This document shows, one piece after another, positions 24,669 through 32,885 of a stretch of DNA of 47,500 nucleotides. This DNA is from Planctomyces sp. SH-PL14 (GTDB lineage Bacteria > Planctomycetota > Planctomycetia > Planctomycetales > Planctomycetaceae). Under the pieces are notes generated by a model. That model was not told the DNA's origin. It saw nothing but the letters and a program-made list of their open reading frames with translations, and searched no databases. The DNA lies in assembly GCF_001610835.1 (NCBI RefSeq), contig NZ_CP011270.1:1887501-1935000 (forward strand). Direction: 5' to 3'. The first letter of the stretch is position 1; each line of letters starts with the position of its first letter. The translations under genes were made by a program, and so were the position numbers.

Positions 24669-27431
24669 ATGCCGATTCGCCGCGAATTCGTGGACTGGGC
24701 CAAGCCCGCCCTTCCAGCCGTCATCGACCGCCTGAAAGCCGATTACTCCATCGCCGGCTTCTGCGACCTCTCCAACGTCATCGCCGTCTTCCCCGGCAGC
24801 CGCGCCGGCCGACGATTCCTCGAACTCCTCGCAGAGAAGACGGGCGGGCGCAACATCCCCCCGGAAGTCGTCACCGTCGGTGCACTCCCGGAACGCCTCT
24901 ACCAGCCCAAACGCCCATTCGCCAACACCCTCACCCAGGAGTTCGCCTGGGTCGAGGCCCTCCAGCAAATCCCCCGCGACCGACTGAGCCTCGTCCTCAG
25001 CCAGATCCCCCCCGACGAAGACGTCGACGCCTGGATCGCTCTCGGCCGGATGATCTCCGCCCAGCACACCGAGCTGACCGCCGACCGCATCGACTTCAGC
25101 GACGTCGCCAAACGGGGCGCCGAACTGCCCGAGTTCGACGAGTCCGCCCGCTGGGAAGCCCTCCACGACGTCCAGAAGGCCTATCTCGCCCTCCTCGACA
25201 GCCTGGATCTCTGGGACATCCACACGGCGCGGCTCGTGGCCATTGACCAGCAGGAATGCCGCACCGACCGCGACATCGTGATCGTCGGCGCGGCCGACCT
25301 GAACCAGACTCTGCGGGCCATGCTCGATCAGGTCGCCGACCGGGTCACGGCCTACGTCCACGCGGCGCCGGCGCTCGCGGACCTCTTCGACAGCCACGGC
25401 TGCCTGGTCCCCGACGCGTGGGAAGACCGCGACGTCGAGATCGCGGCGGGCCAGATCCTTGTCGTCGACCGCCCCGTCGACCAGGCGGACGCCGTCGTCC
25501 GCACGCTCGGCTCCCTCGGCGGCCAGCGCCGCGTCGAGGACATCACGGTCGGCCTCGGAGACGAACGACTCGCCCTGCCGATCCAGCGCCGCCTCGAAGA
25601 GAACGAGATCCCCTCCGCCTGGGTCGTCGCCCGCACGCTGCCGGAGACCGGGCCCTATCGACTGCTCGCGGCCATCGCCGACAACCTCGAAAGCGGGAAC
25701 CTCGCGACGACGTTCGCCGCCCTGATCCGCCATCCCGACATGACGAACTGGCTCGGGCAGCAGGAGCTCGAACCCGGCTGGCTGACGGCGGTCGACGGCT
25801 ACTTCGCCTCGCACTTCCAGCGCCGCCTCGGGGAATGGCTCGGCGAGTCCGCGGAGACCGAAACCGCGCAACAGGTGACCGAGCAGGTCGACTCCCTTCT
25901 GGGACCGCTCAGCTCCGGAATGCGCCCGCTCGCGGACTGGACGCGGCCCCTGATCCAGCTCCTGCTGACGATCTACGGCCACCGCGAGTTCGACCGCAAC
26001 CTCGACGCCGACCGGATCCTGATCGAGTCCGTCCAGACCATCCAGCAGGCCCTCGAAGAGCACGCCGAGCTCCCCCCGCAACTCGTCCCATCCGTCTCGG
26101 CCGCCCAGGCGATCCGGCTGACGCTTGAAGAGGTGCTGCAGAAGACGCTCCCGCAGACGCCTGCGGATGACGCCCTCTCGCTCCTCGGATGGCTCGAACT
26201 CCCCCTCGACGACGCCCCGGTCCTGATCCTGACCGGCTGCAACGAGGGGATGATTCCGTCCTCGATCAACTCCCACCTGTTTCTCCCCAACGCCCTCCGG
26301 CGGCACCTCGGCGTGACCGACAACGCCCGCCGCTACGCCCGCGATGCCTACGCCCTCTCGGCCTTGCTCCATTCGCGGGAGGAGATCACGGTCATCGCCG
26401 GCCGCCGCGACATGGAGAACGAGCCGCTCACCCCCAGCCGCCTACTCTTCGCCGCGGCCCCCGAGGAGATCGCCCGCCGGGTCGAACAGTTCTATGGCCA
26501 GCCCGCCCCCTCCCGTCCCACGCGGAGCCCCTTCCGGGCCACGCAACCGCAGTCGGGCTTCACGATTCCCCGGCCCATCCCCCTGAAGACGCCGGTCGCG
26601 GAGATTCGCGTCACGGCCTTTCGCGACTACCTCCGGTCCCCGTACCGCTTCTATCTGCGACACGTCCTCGGCCTCAGCGACAGCCAGCAGGCGGCGGGGG
26701 AACTCGACGCTTCCGCCTTCGGCAACCTGATTCACGACGTCCTGAGCGAGTTCGGCCAGGGACCGCTCCGGGAGTCGGTCGACGACCGAGAGATCCGGGC
26801 CTTCCTCCAAGAGCAGCTCGACAAGCTGGTTCTCGAAACGTTCGGCCGGGAGATCGCGGTCCCGATCCGCGTCCAGATCGAACAGGCCCGTGCCCGGCTG
26901 CACGTCTTCGCCGGATGGCAGGCCGAGTGGGCCCGGCAGGGATGGCGGATTGTCTTCGCCGAAGTCCCGCAGAAGTCGACGCCGGTCCCGTTCGAAGTCG
27001 ACCGCGGCCGGTCGATCCAGCTCAAGGGACGGATCGACCGCATCGACCGGAACATCCGCGACGGCGCCTGGATGATCTTCGACTACAAGACCGGCGACGC
27101 CGCCAAGTCCCCCGAGAAGGTCCACCTCGAAAAGAAGGAGTGGGTCGACCTTCAGCTCCCCCTCTACCGCCACCTCGCCCGCCCCCTGGGAGTCGAGGGG
27201 AACATCGGCCTGGGCTACATCACGCTCCCCCGCGACATGAGCGCCATCAAGGAACAGATCGCCGGCTGGACCGAAGAGGACCTCGACGCGGCGGACGAAG
27301 TCGCCCGCCGCGTCGTCCGTTCCATCTGGGCGGAAGAGTTCTGGAAGGAGCTCCCGGCGGAACCGGGCTGGCTCACCGAGTTCGGCCCGATCTGTCAGGA
27401 CGGCGTCTTCGACCGGGAAGCGATCGTGTAG
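24669..27431 (+). CDS. AddB-like PD-(D/E)XK nuclease subunit
   Basis: 920 residues. The N-terminus has a degenerate nucleotide-binding loop (VIAVFPGSRAGRRFLELL), as in AddB-type inactive helicases. The middle contains the characteristic VLILTGCNEGMIPSS segment. The C-terminal RecB-like nuclease is complete: FRDYLRSPYRFYLRHVLGL (about 655), FGNLIHDVL, IQLKGRIDRIDR, MIFDYKTGD (about 803) and DLQLPLYRHL. Together with the AddA-like protein at 1217-4540 it should form the break-resection complex. In Bacillus-type AddB four Cys around the nuclease hold an Fe-S cluster; here the first position is Ser (RSPYRF) and the C-terminal Cys triplet is absent, so the cluster is probably missing. The size is shorter than Bacillus AddB (about 1166). 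The SDR gene follows 61 bp downstream. Confidence 0.84.
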   Translation: MPIRREFVDWAKPALPAVIDRLKADYSIAGFCDLSNVIAVFPGSRAGRRFLELLAEKTGGRNIPPEVVTVGALPERLYQPKRPFANTLTQEFAWVEALQQIPRDRLSLVLSQIPPDEDVDAWIALGRMISAQHTELTADRIDFSDVAKRGAELPEFDESARWEALHDVQKAYLALLDSLDLWDIHTARLVAIDQQECRTDRDIVIVGAADLNQTLRAMLDQVADRVTAYVHAAPALADLFDSHGCLVPDAWEDRDVEIAAGQILVVDRPVDQADAVVRTLGSLGGQRRVEDITVGLGDERLALPIQRRLEENEIPSAWVVARTLPETGPYRLLAAIADNLESGNLATTFAALIRHPDMTNWLGQQELEPGWLTAVDGYFASHFQRRLGEWLGESAETETAQQVTEQVDSLLGPLSSGMRPLADWTRPLIQLLLTIYGHREFDRNLDADRILIESVQTIQQALEEHAELPPQLVPSVSAAQAIRLTLEEVLQKTLPQTPADDALSLLGWLELPLDDAPVLILTGCNEGMIPSSINSHLFLPNALRRHLGVTDNARRYARDAYALSALLHSREEITVIAGRRDMENEPLTPSRLLFAAAPEEIARRVEQFYGQPAPSRPTRSPFRATQPQSGFTIPRPIPLKTPVAEIRVTAFRDYLRSPYRFYLRHVLGLSDSQQAAGELDASAFGNLIHDVLSEFGQGPLRESVDDREIRAFLQEQLDKLVLETFGREIAVPIRVQIEQARARLHVFAGWQAEWARQGWRIVFAEVPQKSTPVPFEVDRGRSIQLKGRIDRIDRNIRDGAWMIFDYKTGDAAKSPEKVHLEKKEWVDLQLPLYRHLARPLGVEGNIGLGYITLPRDMSAIKEQIAGWTEEDLDAADEVARRVVRSIWAEEFWKELPAEPGWLTEFGPICQDGVFDREAIV

Positions 27432-27492
27432 GCTGTGGCCCGCTTCCCCCGATGGACTGGATGAACGAACTCGGAATCTCGACGAGGGCAAC

Positions 27493-28302
27493 ATGGATCT
27501 GGGCCTGAAAGACACGGTCGCCGTCATCACCGGCGGGGCGAGCGGGATCGGTCTCGCGACCGCGCGGCTGTTCCTCCAGGAGGGAGCCCGGGCGATCCTC
27601 CTCGACCGCTCCGAGCAGGTCTCCGCCGTCGCCGCGGGTCTTCAGGAGGAAACCGGAAGGGCCGCCGCCGGAGTGGCCTGCGACGTCGCCGACGAAGAAA
27701 GCGTCCTCCACGCCGCCGAGCGCGCCCAGGACCGGTTCGGCCAGCTCGACCATGTCGTCCACTGCGCGGCGGTCGGGTCGGGCAAGTTCGGGTTCCCGTT
27801 TACGAACCTCAAGCCACGGGACTGGCGAAGCTCACTGGAGATCAACATCCTCGGCATGGTCCACGTAGCCCACGCCTTCGCCCCCCGGCTCACCGAGCGG
27901 AAAGAGGGGACGATGACGTTCCTGGCCTCGGTCGCCGGGCAGATCGGCTCGCAAACCGATCCCCCCTACAGCGCATCGAAGGCAGCCAACATCAACTTCG
28001 CCCAGTGCCTGGCGAAGGACCTTGCCCCGCACGGCATCCGGATCAACACCGTCTGTCCGGGGATGGTTCGGACGCCCCTCAACGAGTCGGTCTGGCGGGC
28101 CTGGAACGACCAGCAGCCGCCCGAGGGTCGGAAATCCTACGAGGAGTGGGCCGGAGCCAAGGTCCGCAGCGTGGTCCCGCTCGGCCGCTGGCAGACGCCG
28201 GAAGACATCGCCGCCATGATCGTCTTCCTCGCCTCCCGGCGGGCGGACAACGTCACCGGCCAGACGATCAACGTCGACGGCGGCTTCGTGATGCACTGGT
28301 AG
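27493..28302 (+). CDS. Short-chain dehydrogenase/reductase (FabG-like)
   Basis: 269 residues, a classical SDR: cofactor motif VITGGASGIGLATARLF (about 12), acidic residue at the end of the second strand (LLDRSEQ), NNAG-type region replaced by HCAAVGSG, catalytic Ser in FLASVAGQIGSQ, and YSASKAANINFAQ for the YxxxK pair. The C-terminus VTGQTINVDGGFVMHW is typical. The Asp after strand two suggests NAD(H) rather than NADP(H). The substrate is unknown; many such proteins oxidise sugars, polyols or hydroxyacids. It lies 61 bp after the AddB-like gene and may be co-transcribed with it, though no functional link is evident. Confidence 0.85.
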   Translation: MDLGLKDTVAVITGGASGIGLATARLFLQEGARAILLDRSEQVSAVAAGLQEETGRAAAGVACDVADEESVLHAAERAQDRFGQLDHVVHCAAVGSGKFGFPFTNLKPRDWRSSLEINILGMVHVAHAFAPRLTERKEGTMTFLASVAGQIGSQTDPPYSASKAANINFAQCLAKDLAPHGIRINTVCPGMVRTPLNESVWRAWNDQQPPEGRKSYEEWAGAKVRSVVPLGRWQTPEDIAAMIVFLASRRADNVTGQTINVDGGFVMHW

Positions 28303-28377
28303 CGGGGACACCGGTCCTGCCACCGCGGACGGGGCGAAACTTTCGCATTGCGGAACGAACCGGCCGCGATCTCGCGA

Positions 28378-28406
28378 GAGTCGGGCCGACTCCGATAGGA
28401 TAGAAT
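28378..28406 (+). promoter_or_regulatory. Perfect inverted repeat beside a -10-like box, upstream of hemX
   Basis: GAGTCGG-G-CCGACTC (28378-28392) is a perfect 7-bp palindrome around one base. It is immediately followed by TAGGAT (28396-28401) and overlapping TAGAAT (28401-28406), both -10-like, about 95 bp before the hemX start. No clear -35 box. A repressor or activator site for the heme genes is possible. Confidence 0.35.
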
Positions 28407-28497
28407 GTCCTCGACCCGGCTCGGCCGGCCCCCTCCCCCCACACTGCCTGCCTCCCACCCCCACACAACGTTCCGACTTTCGGCCTCCCAGGGCGAT

Positions 28498-29328
28498 ATG
28501 CCGTTTCCCCTCCAGAACGTCACGCTGTTCTGCTTCTTCGCGAGCTACCTCTGCGCACTCGCGGTGGAGATGACGCAGTTTTTCCGGCCCAGCCGGATCA
28601 CGCGGTGGGTGTCGATCGGCTTCACGCTCGCCGGACTCGCGGCCCATTCGATCTACCTCGTCGTCCGCAGCCGGCAATCGGGGCTCGCCCCCCTCGTCGG
28701 CTCGATGCATGACTGGCTCCTCGTCCTCGCCTGGCTCGGCGTCGCCGGGTATCTGCTGATCCAGATCGCGAACAACCGCCTGGGCCTCGGGATCTTCATC
28801 CTGCCGATCGTCCTTGTGTTCGTCGGGAGCGCCTATTACGTCGGCTCGGAACATCGGCCCCGCGACCAGCTCTACGCGATGGGAATGTTCCACGCCTCGA
28901 CCCTCGTGCTGGGGATCGCGGGAGTGTTCTCCAGCCTGATCCTGAGCATGATGTATCTGGTTCAGCACCGCCGGCTGCGGCACAAGGCCCCGGAGTTCGA
29001 GGGACAGCACCTGTTCAGCCTGGAGCGGCTCGCCCGGGCCAACTGGTGGTCCGTCGTCGTCGCCGCCCCGCTCCTGACGATCGGCCTCGCCAGCGGGGTC
29101 TGGCTGACGCTCCTGTCGCAGTCGACGGAGCGGCCGGTCAACCTCGCCTCCACCCCGTTCGTGATCTGCGGCCTCCTGTGGGCCGCGATGATGGTCCTGT
29201 TCGCCTGGCTCCTGTGGTCGCGACGGCCGCAGGGGCGGCACGTCGCGTGGCGCACCATGTGGGCCTGCGGGTTTCTATTGGCCACAATCGTCATGCTGGA
29301 GGTCTTCAGTGGCATACACCACCGGTGA
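28498..29328 (+). CDS. hemX: HemX/CcsA-like cytochrome c assembly membrane protein
   Basis: 276 residues from the ATG at 28498; the frame is open upstream but that part is Pro-rich with no signal, whereas MPFPLQNVTLFCFFASYLCA starts the first membrane helix. About eight transmembrane helices are visible, including LVGSMHDWLLVLAWLGVAGY, MGMFHASTLVLGIAGVFSSL and LARANWWSVVVAAPLLTIGL. The overall plan is the CcsA/ResC/HemX family, which handles heme in cytochrome c maturation or modulates HemA levels. The immediate neighbour hemA, 100 bp downstream, strongly supports the HemX call, as hemX-hemA pairing is widespread. Conserved His residues (MHDW, FHAS) may be heme ligands. Confidence 0.8.
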   Translation: MPFPLQNVTLFCFFASYLCALAVEMTQFFRPSRITRWVSIGFTLAGLAAHSIYLVVRSRQSGLAPLVGSMHDWLLVLAWLGVAGYLLIQIANNRLGLGIFILPIVLVFVGSAYYVGSEHRPRDQLYAMGMFHASTLVLGIAGVFSSLILSMMYLVQHRRLRHKAPEFEGQHLFSLERLARANWWSVVVAAPLLTIGLASGVWLTLLSQSTERPVNLASTPFVICGLLWAAMMVLFAWLLWSRRPQGRHVAWRTMWACGFLLATIVMLEVFSGIHHR

Positions 29329-29345
29329 CCCGACATCACCCTTGC

Positions 29346-29375
29346 GTTCCGATTCCGCCTGTTCCGATTCCACCT
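29346..29375 (+). repeat. 15-bp tandem duplication in the hemA leader
   Basis: GTTCCGATTCCGCCT is followed directly by GTTCCGATTCCACCT, differing at one base. It lies in the 100-bp gap between hemX and hemA, 54 bp upstream of the hemA start. Confidence 0.7.
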
Positions 29376-29428
29376 GTTTTCCGCCGCAGCCGCTCTCGCC
29401 TCCGCCCGTTGACTCGTCCCCCCTCCCC

Positions 29429-30709
29429 ATGAACCTCCAGGTCGTCTACTGCAATCATCAGACTGCCGACCTGTCGGTCCGGGAGCGGCTGGCGTTCTCC
29501 TCGCCGGAGAAGCTCGCGCGGGCGTATGAGCAGCTTCGCGGCCGGTTCCCGGCCTCGGAGTCGGTAATCCTCTCGACCTGCAACCGGGTCGAGGTCTACA
29601 TGGCCCAGGAGGATGGTGACGGGGCCCCCACGCAGCATCAGCTGGCCCAGTTCTTCTCCGAGTTCCACCAGATCCCGCTCGACGAGTTTCTCGGCGACCT
29701 GCTGGAAGACACCGGTCCGCAGGCGGTGCGGCACCTCTTCGATGTCGCCTGCAGTCTCGACAGCATGGTCCTGGGGGAAACCCAGATCGTCAGCCAGGTC
29801 AAGGAGGCCTACGACGGCGCGATGCGGAACCAGGCCAACGGTCCGCTGACCAACACGCTGTTTCAGCGGGCGCTGACGGTCTCAGGCCGCGTGCGGACTG
29901 AGACGAAGCTCTCCGAGGGAAAGATCTCGATCGCCAGCGTCGCCGTCGGCGCGTTCGCTAAGGGGATCTTCGACCGATTCGACGACAAGACGGTCCTGAT
30001 CCTCGGCGCCGGCGAGATGGCCACCGAGACGCTGCGATACCTGCAGGGAGAAGGGGTCCGACAGGTCCTGGTCTGCAATCGAAGCCTTGAGCGGGCTGAG
30101 CGGCTGGCGGCGGAGTTCGCGGGGATCGCGAGGCCGTGGAGCGAGCTGGACGATTGCCTCGCGCTGGCGGACGTCATCGTCAGCACGACCGGCGCGGATC
30201 GGCCGGTGGTCGACGTCCCGCGGTTCCGGGCCGTCCGCCGCCGGACCGGCAGCAAGCCGGTGTTCATCCTTGATCTCGGGGCGCCGCGCGACTTCGATCC
30301 GCAGGTCGAGAAGATCGATTCCGACATCTATCTCTTCGACATCGACAACCTGGAAAAGACCTGCGAGACGAATCGGAAGTCCCGGGCCGGAGAGATCGAG
30401 CGGGCCCGGCAGATCGTCGATGAGGAGACCGCCCGGTTCCTGCAGGACGTCTATCACAAGGCGACCGGCCCGATCATCAAGCGGTTGCGGGAGCACTGGC
30501 ACGAGATCAGCCGCCAGGAGCTCGACCAGCTGTTCAAGAAACTCGGCCCGCTGGAGCCGGGGGCCCGGGACGCGATCGAGCGTTCGGTGGAGCGGATCGT
30601 CAACAAGCTGCTGCACCCGCCGCTGGAAACGCTGCGTCATGAGGCGAAGGAGGGGACGCCGCACGGTCTCCTGGACGCCATTCGCCGTCTGTTCCGTCTG
30701 AACGACTGA
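29429..30709 (+). CDS. hemA: Glutamyl-tRNA reductase
   Basis: 426 residues from the ATG at 29429 (MNLQVVYCNHQTADLSVRER), the normal start and length for HemA. It catalyses NADPH-dependent reduction of glutamyl-tRNA(Glu) to glutamate-1-semialdehyde, the first step of C5 tetrapyrrole synthesis. The catalytic motif SVILSTCNRVEVY has the nucleophile Cys at about 50; GETQIVSQVKEAYD and the NADPH-binding VLILGAGEMATETL follow; the C-terminal dimerisation helices end in GLLDAIRRLF. The frame is open upstream to 29309, but that part has no similarity. It sits directly downstream of hemX; hemC lies about 2 kb further on the opposite strand. A dispersed element copy abuts the stop codon. Confidence 0.94.
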   Translation: MNLQVVYCNHQTADLSVRERLAFSSPEKLARAYEQLRGRFPASESVILSTCNRVEVYMAQEDGDGAPTQHQLAQFFSEFHQIPLDEFLGDLLEDTGPQAVRHLFDVACSLDSMVLGETQIVSQVKEAYDGAMRNQANGPLTNTLFQRALTVSGRVRTETKLSEGKISIASVAVGAFAKGIFDRFDDKTVLILGAGEMATETLRYLQGEGVRQVLVCNRSLERAERLAAEFAGIARPWSELDDCLALADVIVSTTGADRPVVDVPRFRAVRRRTGSKPVFILDLGAPRDFDPQVEKIDSDIYLFDIDNLEKTCETNRKSRAGEIERARQIVDEETARFLQDVYHKATGPIIKRLREHWHEISRQELDQLFKKLGPLEPGARDAIERSVERIVNKLLHPPLETLRHEAKEGTPHGLLDAIRRLFRLND

Positions 30710-31025
30710 GCGACCTTGCCGGCGCAGCTCCGATAGCTCAAACCCAACGTGCCACGGCAGGCTGGGGTCAAGGGGGCCACGCCCCCTTGCCGCCGGAGGC
30801 ACTCCTGTGAGGAACCGTGGTAAGCAACGGGCGTCCCCTTTGTGGGACCGGCGTTGAGGACTCACCGCTCGCTTGGAATCCCCGCGGGTTGGTGAGGGGG
30901 CATCCGGCACGGTGTCCGCGATTGGATACGCGCTCCTTCAGACATCTCTCGACGAGAGGGCCTCCGGCGGGCAAGAGGGCGTTGCCCCCTTGCATCCCCC
31001 ACCAGGAGTGCCCCCTGGACCCCGG
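30710..31025 (-). repeat. Dispersed 320-bp element, copy 6 (reverse)
   Basis: A full-length reverse copy abutting the hemA stop codon, between the convergent hemA and DUF1080 genes. The second hairpin (GCAAGGGGGC-AAC-GCCCTCTTGC) and third hairpin (CAAGGGGGC-GTG-GCCCCCTTG, read on the minus strand) are intact. The first hairpin carries a mismatch (CCAGG/CCTGG core) and the central stem has one unpaired position. Confidence 0.85.
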
Positions 31026-31057
31026 TGAGGGGATGGCGCTGGATCTTTCTGTTCCGA

Positions 31058-31975
31058 TCAGCTCTTCGGAACGATCCAGATGTTGCGGTAACGCACCGGG
31101 TTTCCATGGTCCTGGAAGTAAACCGGCCCCGGCCCCGGAATCTCCCCATTGATCGGCCCGCCCGGCGTCCCCTTCGTCAGGTCCCGGTCATGAATCACCA
31201 CGCCATTGTGCTTCACGACGACATGCGAGTTCTTCGTCTTCTTCCCCGAGTCATCGAACTGCGCAGCGGTGTAATCCACGTCGTAACTCTGCCAGCTCAG
31301 CGGCGGGAAACACATATTCACGTCCGGCTTCGAGATCGAATAGATCCCGCCGCACTCGTTATCCAGCCCCTCCAGACCAAACGAGTCGAGCATCTGACAC
31401 TCGTACCGCCCCTGGATGTAGTACCCGCTGTTCCCGCGAGCCTGTCCACGAGCCTTCGGCATATACGGAAGCCGGAACTCGACATGGAAGGTGTAAGACT
31501 GGAACCCTTCCTTGCTCGTGCAGCCCTGCGTCAGCAGGCCATCGTCCGTCATCTTGGCGCCCGGCTTCCAGTTCTTGTCCAGCGACTCCTTCGTCCCGTC
31601 GAAAAGGACGATCGCCCCCTCGGGAGGCTTCGCGCCCAGCGACGGACTCCGGCGATCGACCCGATCCAGCCCCTTGACCGTCTCCTTGACCTTCGCCGTG
31701 TCCCCCTCGGTCACCTTCCGCGACGCCAGGTTCCCGCCCCCTCCCGGCAGCCCCCCTTCGAACTCGACGATGCTGAACTTCCCGTCCCCGAGAGCGACGA
31801 TCTGGATGCCGCGGTTCTCACCCCGGTACTCCCCCTGGACGGCAAAGTCCGCATCCTTGGCCGCCTCCTCCGGGGTCGCGTAAGTGTCGGCCCCCGGACA
31901 CCGGGCCGGCGCGGCGATCAGAAAGCCGCACAGGCAGGCGGCGGTCAGCAGTCGTGCAAAAGCATTTCGAGGCAT
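31058..31975 (-). CDS. Secreted DUF1080 (3-keto-disaccharide hydrolase-like) protein
   Basis: 305 residues with a signal peptide (MPRNAFARLLTAACLCGFLI). The C-terminal 180 residues are a DUF1080 concanavalin-like beta-sandwich: IVLFDGTKESLDKNW, YTFHVEFRLPYMP, NSGYYIQGRYECQMLDSF and VYFQDHGNPVRYRNIWI. DUF1080 proteins include 3-keto-glucoside hydrolases and carbohydrate-binding modules; planctomycetes carry many. The N-terminal segment (TPEEAAKDADFAVQGEYRGE) is a planctomycete-type lead-in domain of unknown role. The protein acts outside the cytoplasm. A second DUF1080 gene lies at 41962-42678. Confidence 0.86.
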   Translation of the reverse strand: MPRNAFARLLTAACLCGFLIAAPARCPGADTYATPEEAAKDADFAVQGEYRGENRGIQIVALGDGKFSIVEFEGGLPGGGGNLASRKVTEGDTAKVKETVKGLDRVDRRSPSLGAKPPEGAIVLFDGTKESLDKNWKPGAKMTDDGLLTQGCTSKEGFQSYTFHVEFRLPYMPKARGQARGNSGYYIQGRYECQMLDSFGLEGLDNECGGIYSISKPDVNMCFPPLSWQSYDVDYTAAQFDDSGKKTKNSHVVVKHNGVVIHDRDLTKGTPGGPINGEIPGPGPVYFQDHGNPVRYRNIWIVPKS

Positions 31976-32384
31976 ACGGGCGACCCTCTTTCATTCCGAG
32001 CGGTGAAGTGAACGAAGCCGAGCTCACGGTGGAGCGGCAACGAATCAACGGTTGCGATTCTGCCGTATCCTCCACGACTTGCAAACTCTGCCGAAACCCG
32101 ATGAGTGGGCTGCGCGAATCGAAGGCACGCGTGCTAAGCACCGACTCAGCTTCCTGCGGCCACTCTCGGGTTCTTCGTTTTTTCAGAATGCGCAAGCCAC
32201 TGAAAAGAAACACGTTACAAGCCACACCCCCGCGACACCCGCTCGCCTTCTCGCGGTTTGGTCCGCAAGTTTCTTAGGCAGTCTTTCGGTGATTGCTCGC
32301 CGTCGAGGTGATGACCCCGGTCGTCGCCATCTTGCTGAGTTAGCCCGCCGCGGATTTCGGACGGGCTTGGGTAAACGTGTCCAA
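31976..32384. other. Divergent intergenic region, no gene seen
   Basis: 409 bp between the DUF1080 gene and a small exported-protein gene, of lower G+C than the surroundings. A forward open frame runs through it into the small gene, but its composition looks non-coding. It must hold two promoters; none stands out. No copy of the dispersed element. Confidence 0.55.
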
Positions 32385-32678
32385 ATGAGATTGCCTTTCT
32401 GGGAAATCGGTGTTGTTTGCGTCCTGGTGCTGGGAGCCAAGGCGGGCGGCGAGGGATTCGCCCAGTCGCTCCAGTGCTATGAAGCGGCCCTCCTGGGCGA
32501 ACGGGCTTCCGATCGCCCGCTGCATTGCCCGTTCACGGAATCGCGAGACATGCGAGCCGTCGAAGACCTGATCAACTCGTGGGACGAGCAGCTCAAAGTC
32601 GAGCAGCGGTTCCTCTCGACCTACAAGCCGAAGCCCGCTCCAACGGTTCTGGCAACGCTGGCCTCCAAAGTTCTCTAG
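32385..32678 (+). CDS. Small exported protein, unknown function
   Basis: 97 residues from the ATG at 32385 (MRLPFWEIGVVCVLVLGAKA), which gives a plausible signal peptide; the frame is open to 32052 but the upstream part shows no protein-like pattern. The mature part has two Cys (LQCYEAALLGERAS, LHCPFTESRD) that could form a disulfide, and a helical C-terminus (VEDLINSWDEQLKVEQRF). I do not recognise a family. It is convergent with hemC, with a 96-bp palindrome in between. Confidence 0.5.
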   Translation: MRLPFWEIGVVCVLVLGAKAGGEGFAQSLQCYEAALLGERASDRPLHCPFTESRDMRAVEDLINSWDEQLKVEQRFLSTYKPKPAPTVLATLASKVL

Positions 32679-32752
32679 AGCTGCGTCACAGTCAGGCCCA
32701 GGCAGGCAACCAGCGGTTCATCTGAGGCCCGTGTCCTGGCGCTGATGAAACA

Positions 32753-32848
32753 GTGAAGCACCAAGGCACAAAGACCGTACCAGGTCACAAAGACTCTTCC
32801 CCGCGAAGGGGCAAACCTTTGTGCCCCCTTGGTGCCTTGGTGTTTCAC
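32753..32848. repeat. 96-bp palindrome (CACCAAGGCAC family) between convergent genes
   Basis: The ends GTGAAGCACCAAGGCAC and GTGCCTTGGTGTTTCAC pair over 17 positions with one mismatch. Inner parts also pair partly (GGCACAAAG with CTTTGTGCC; the central CCCCGCGAAGGGG is a small hairpin). A related half copy is at 35501-35541. It lies between the convergent small gene and hemC, where it could act as a terminator for both. Confidence 0.75.
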
Positions 32849-32885
32849 ACTCAGTCCGCGTTCCTGACCCCGCGGAGTCTTTGCA

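Noticed and set aside
31976-32384. A 208-codon protein starting at 32052
   Set aside because: Only the last 97 codons from 32385 look like a protein with a signal peptide; the upstream part has non-coding composition.
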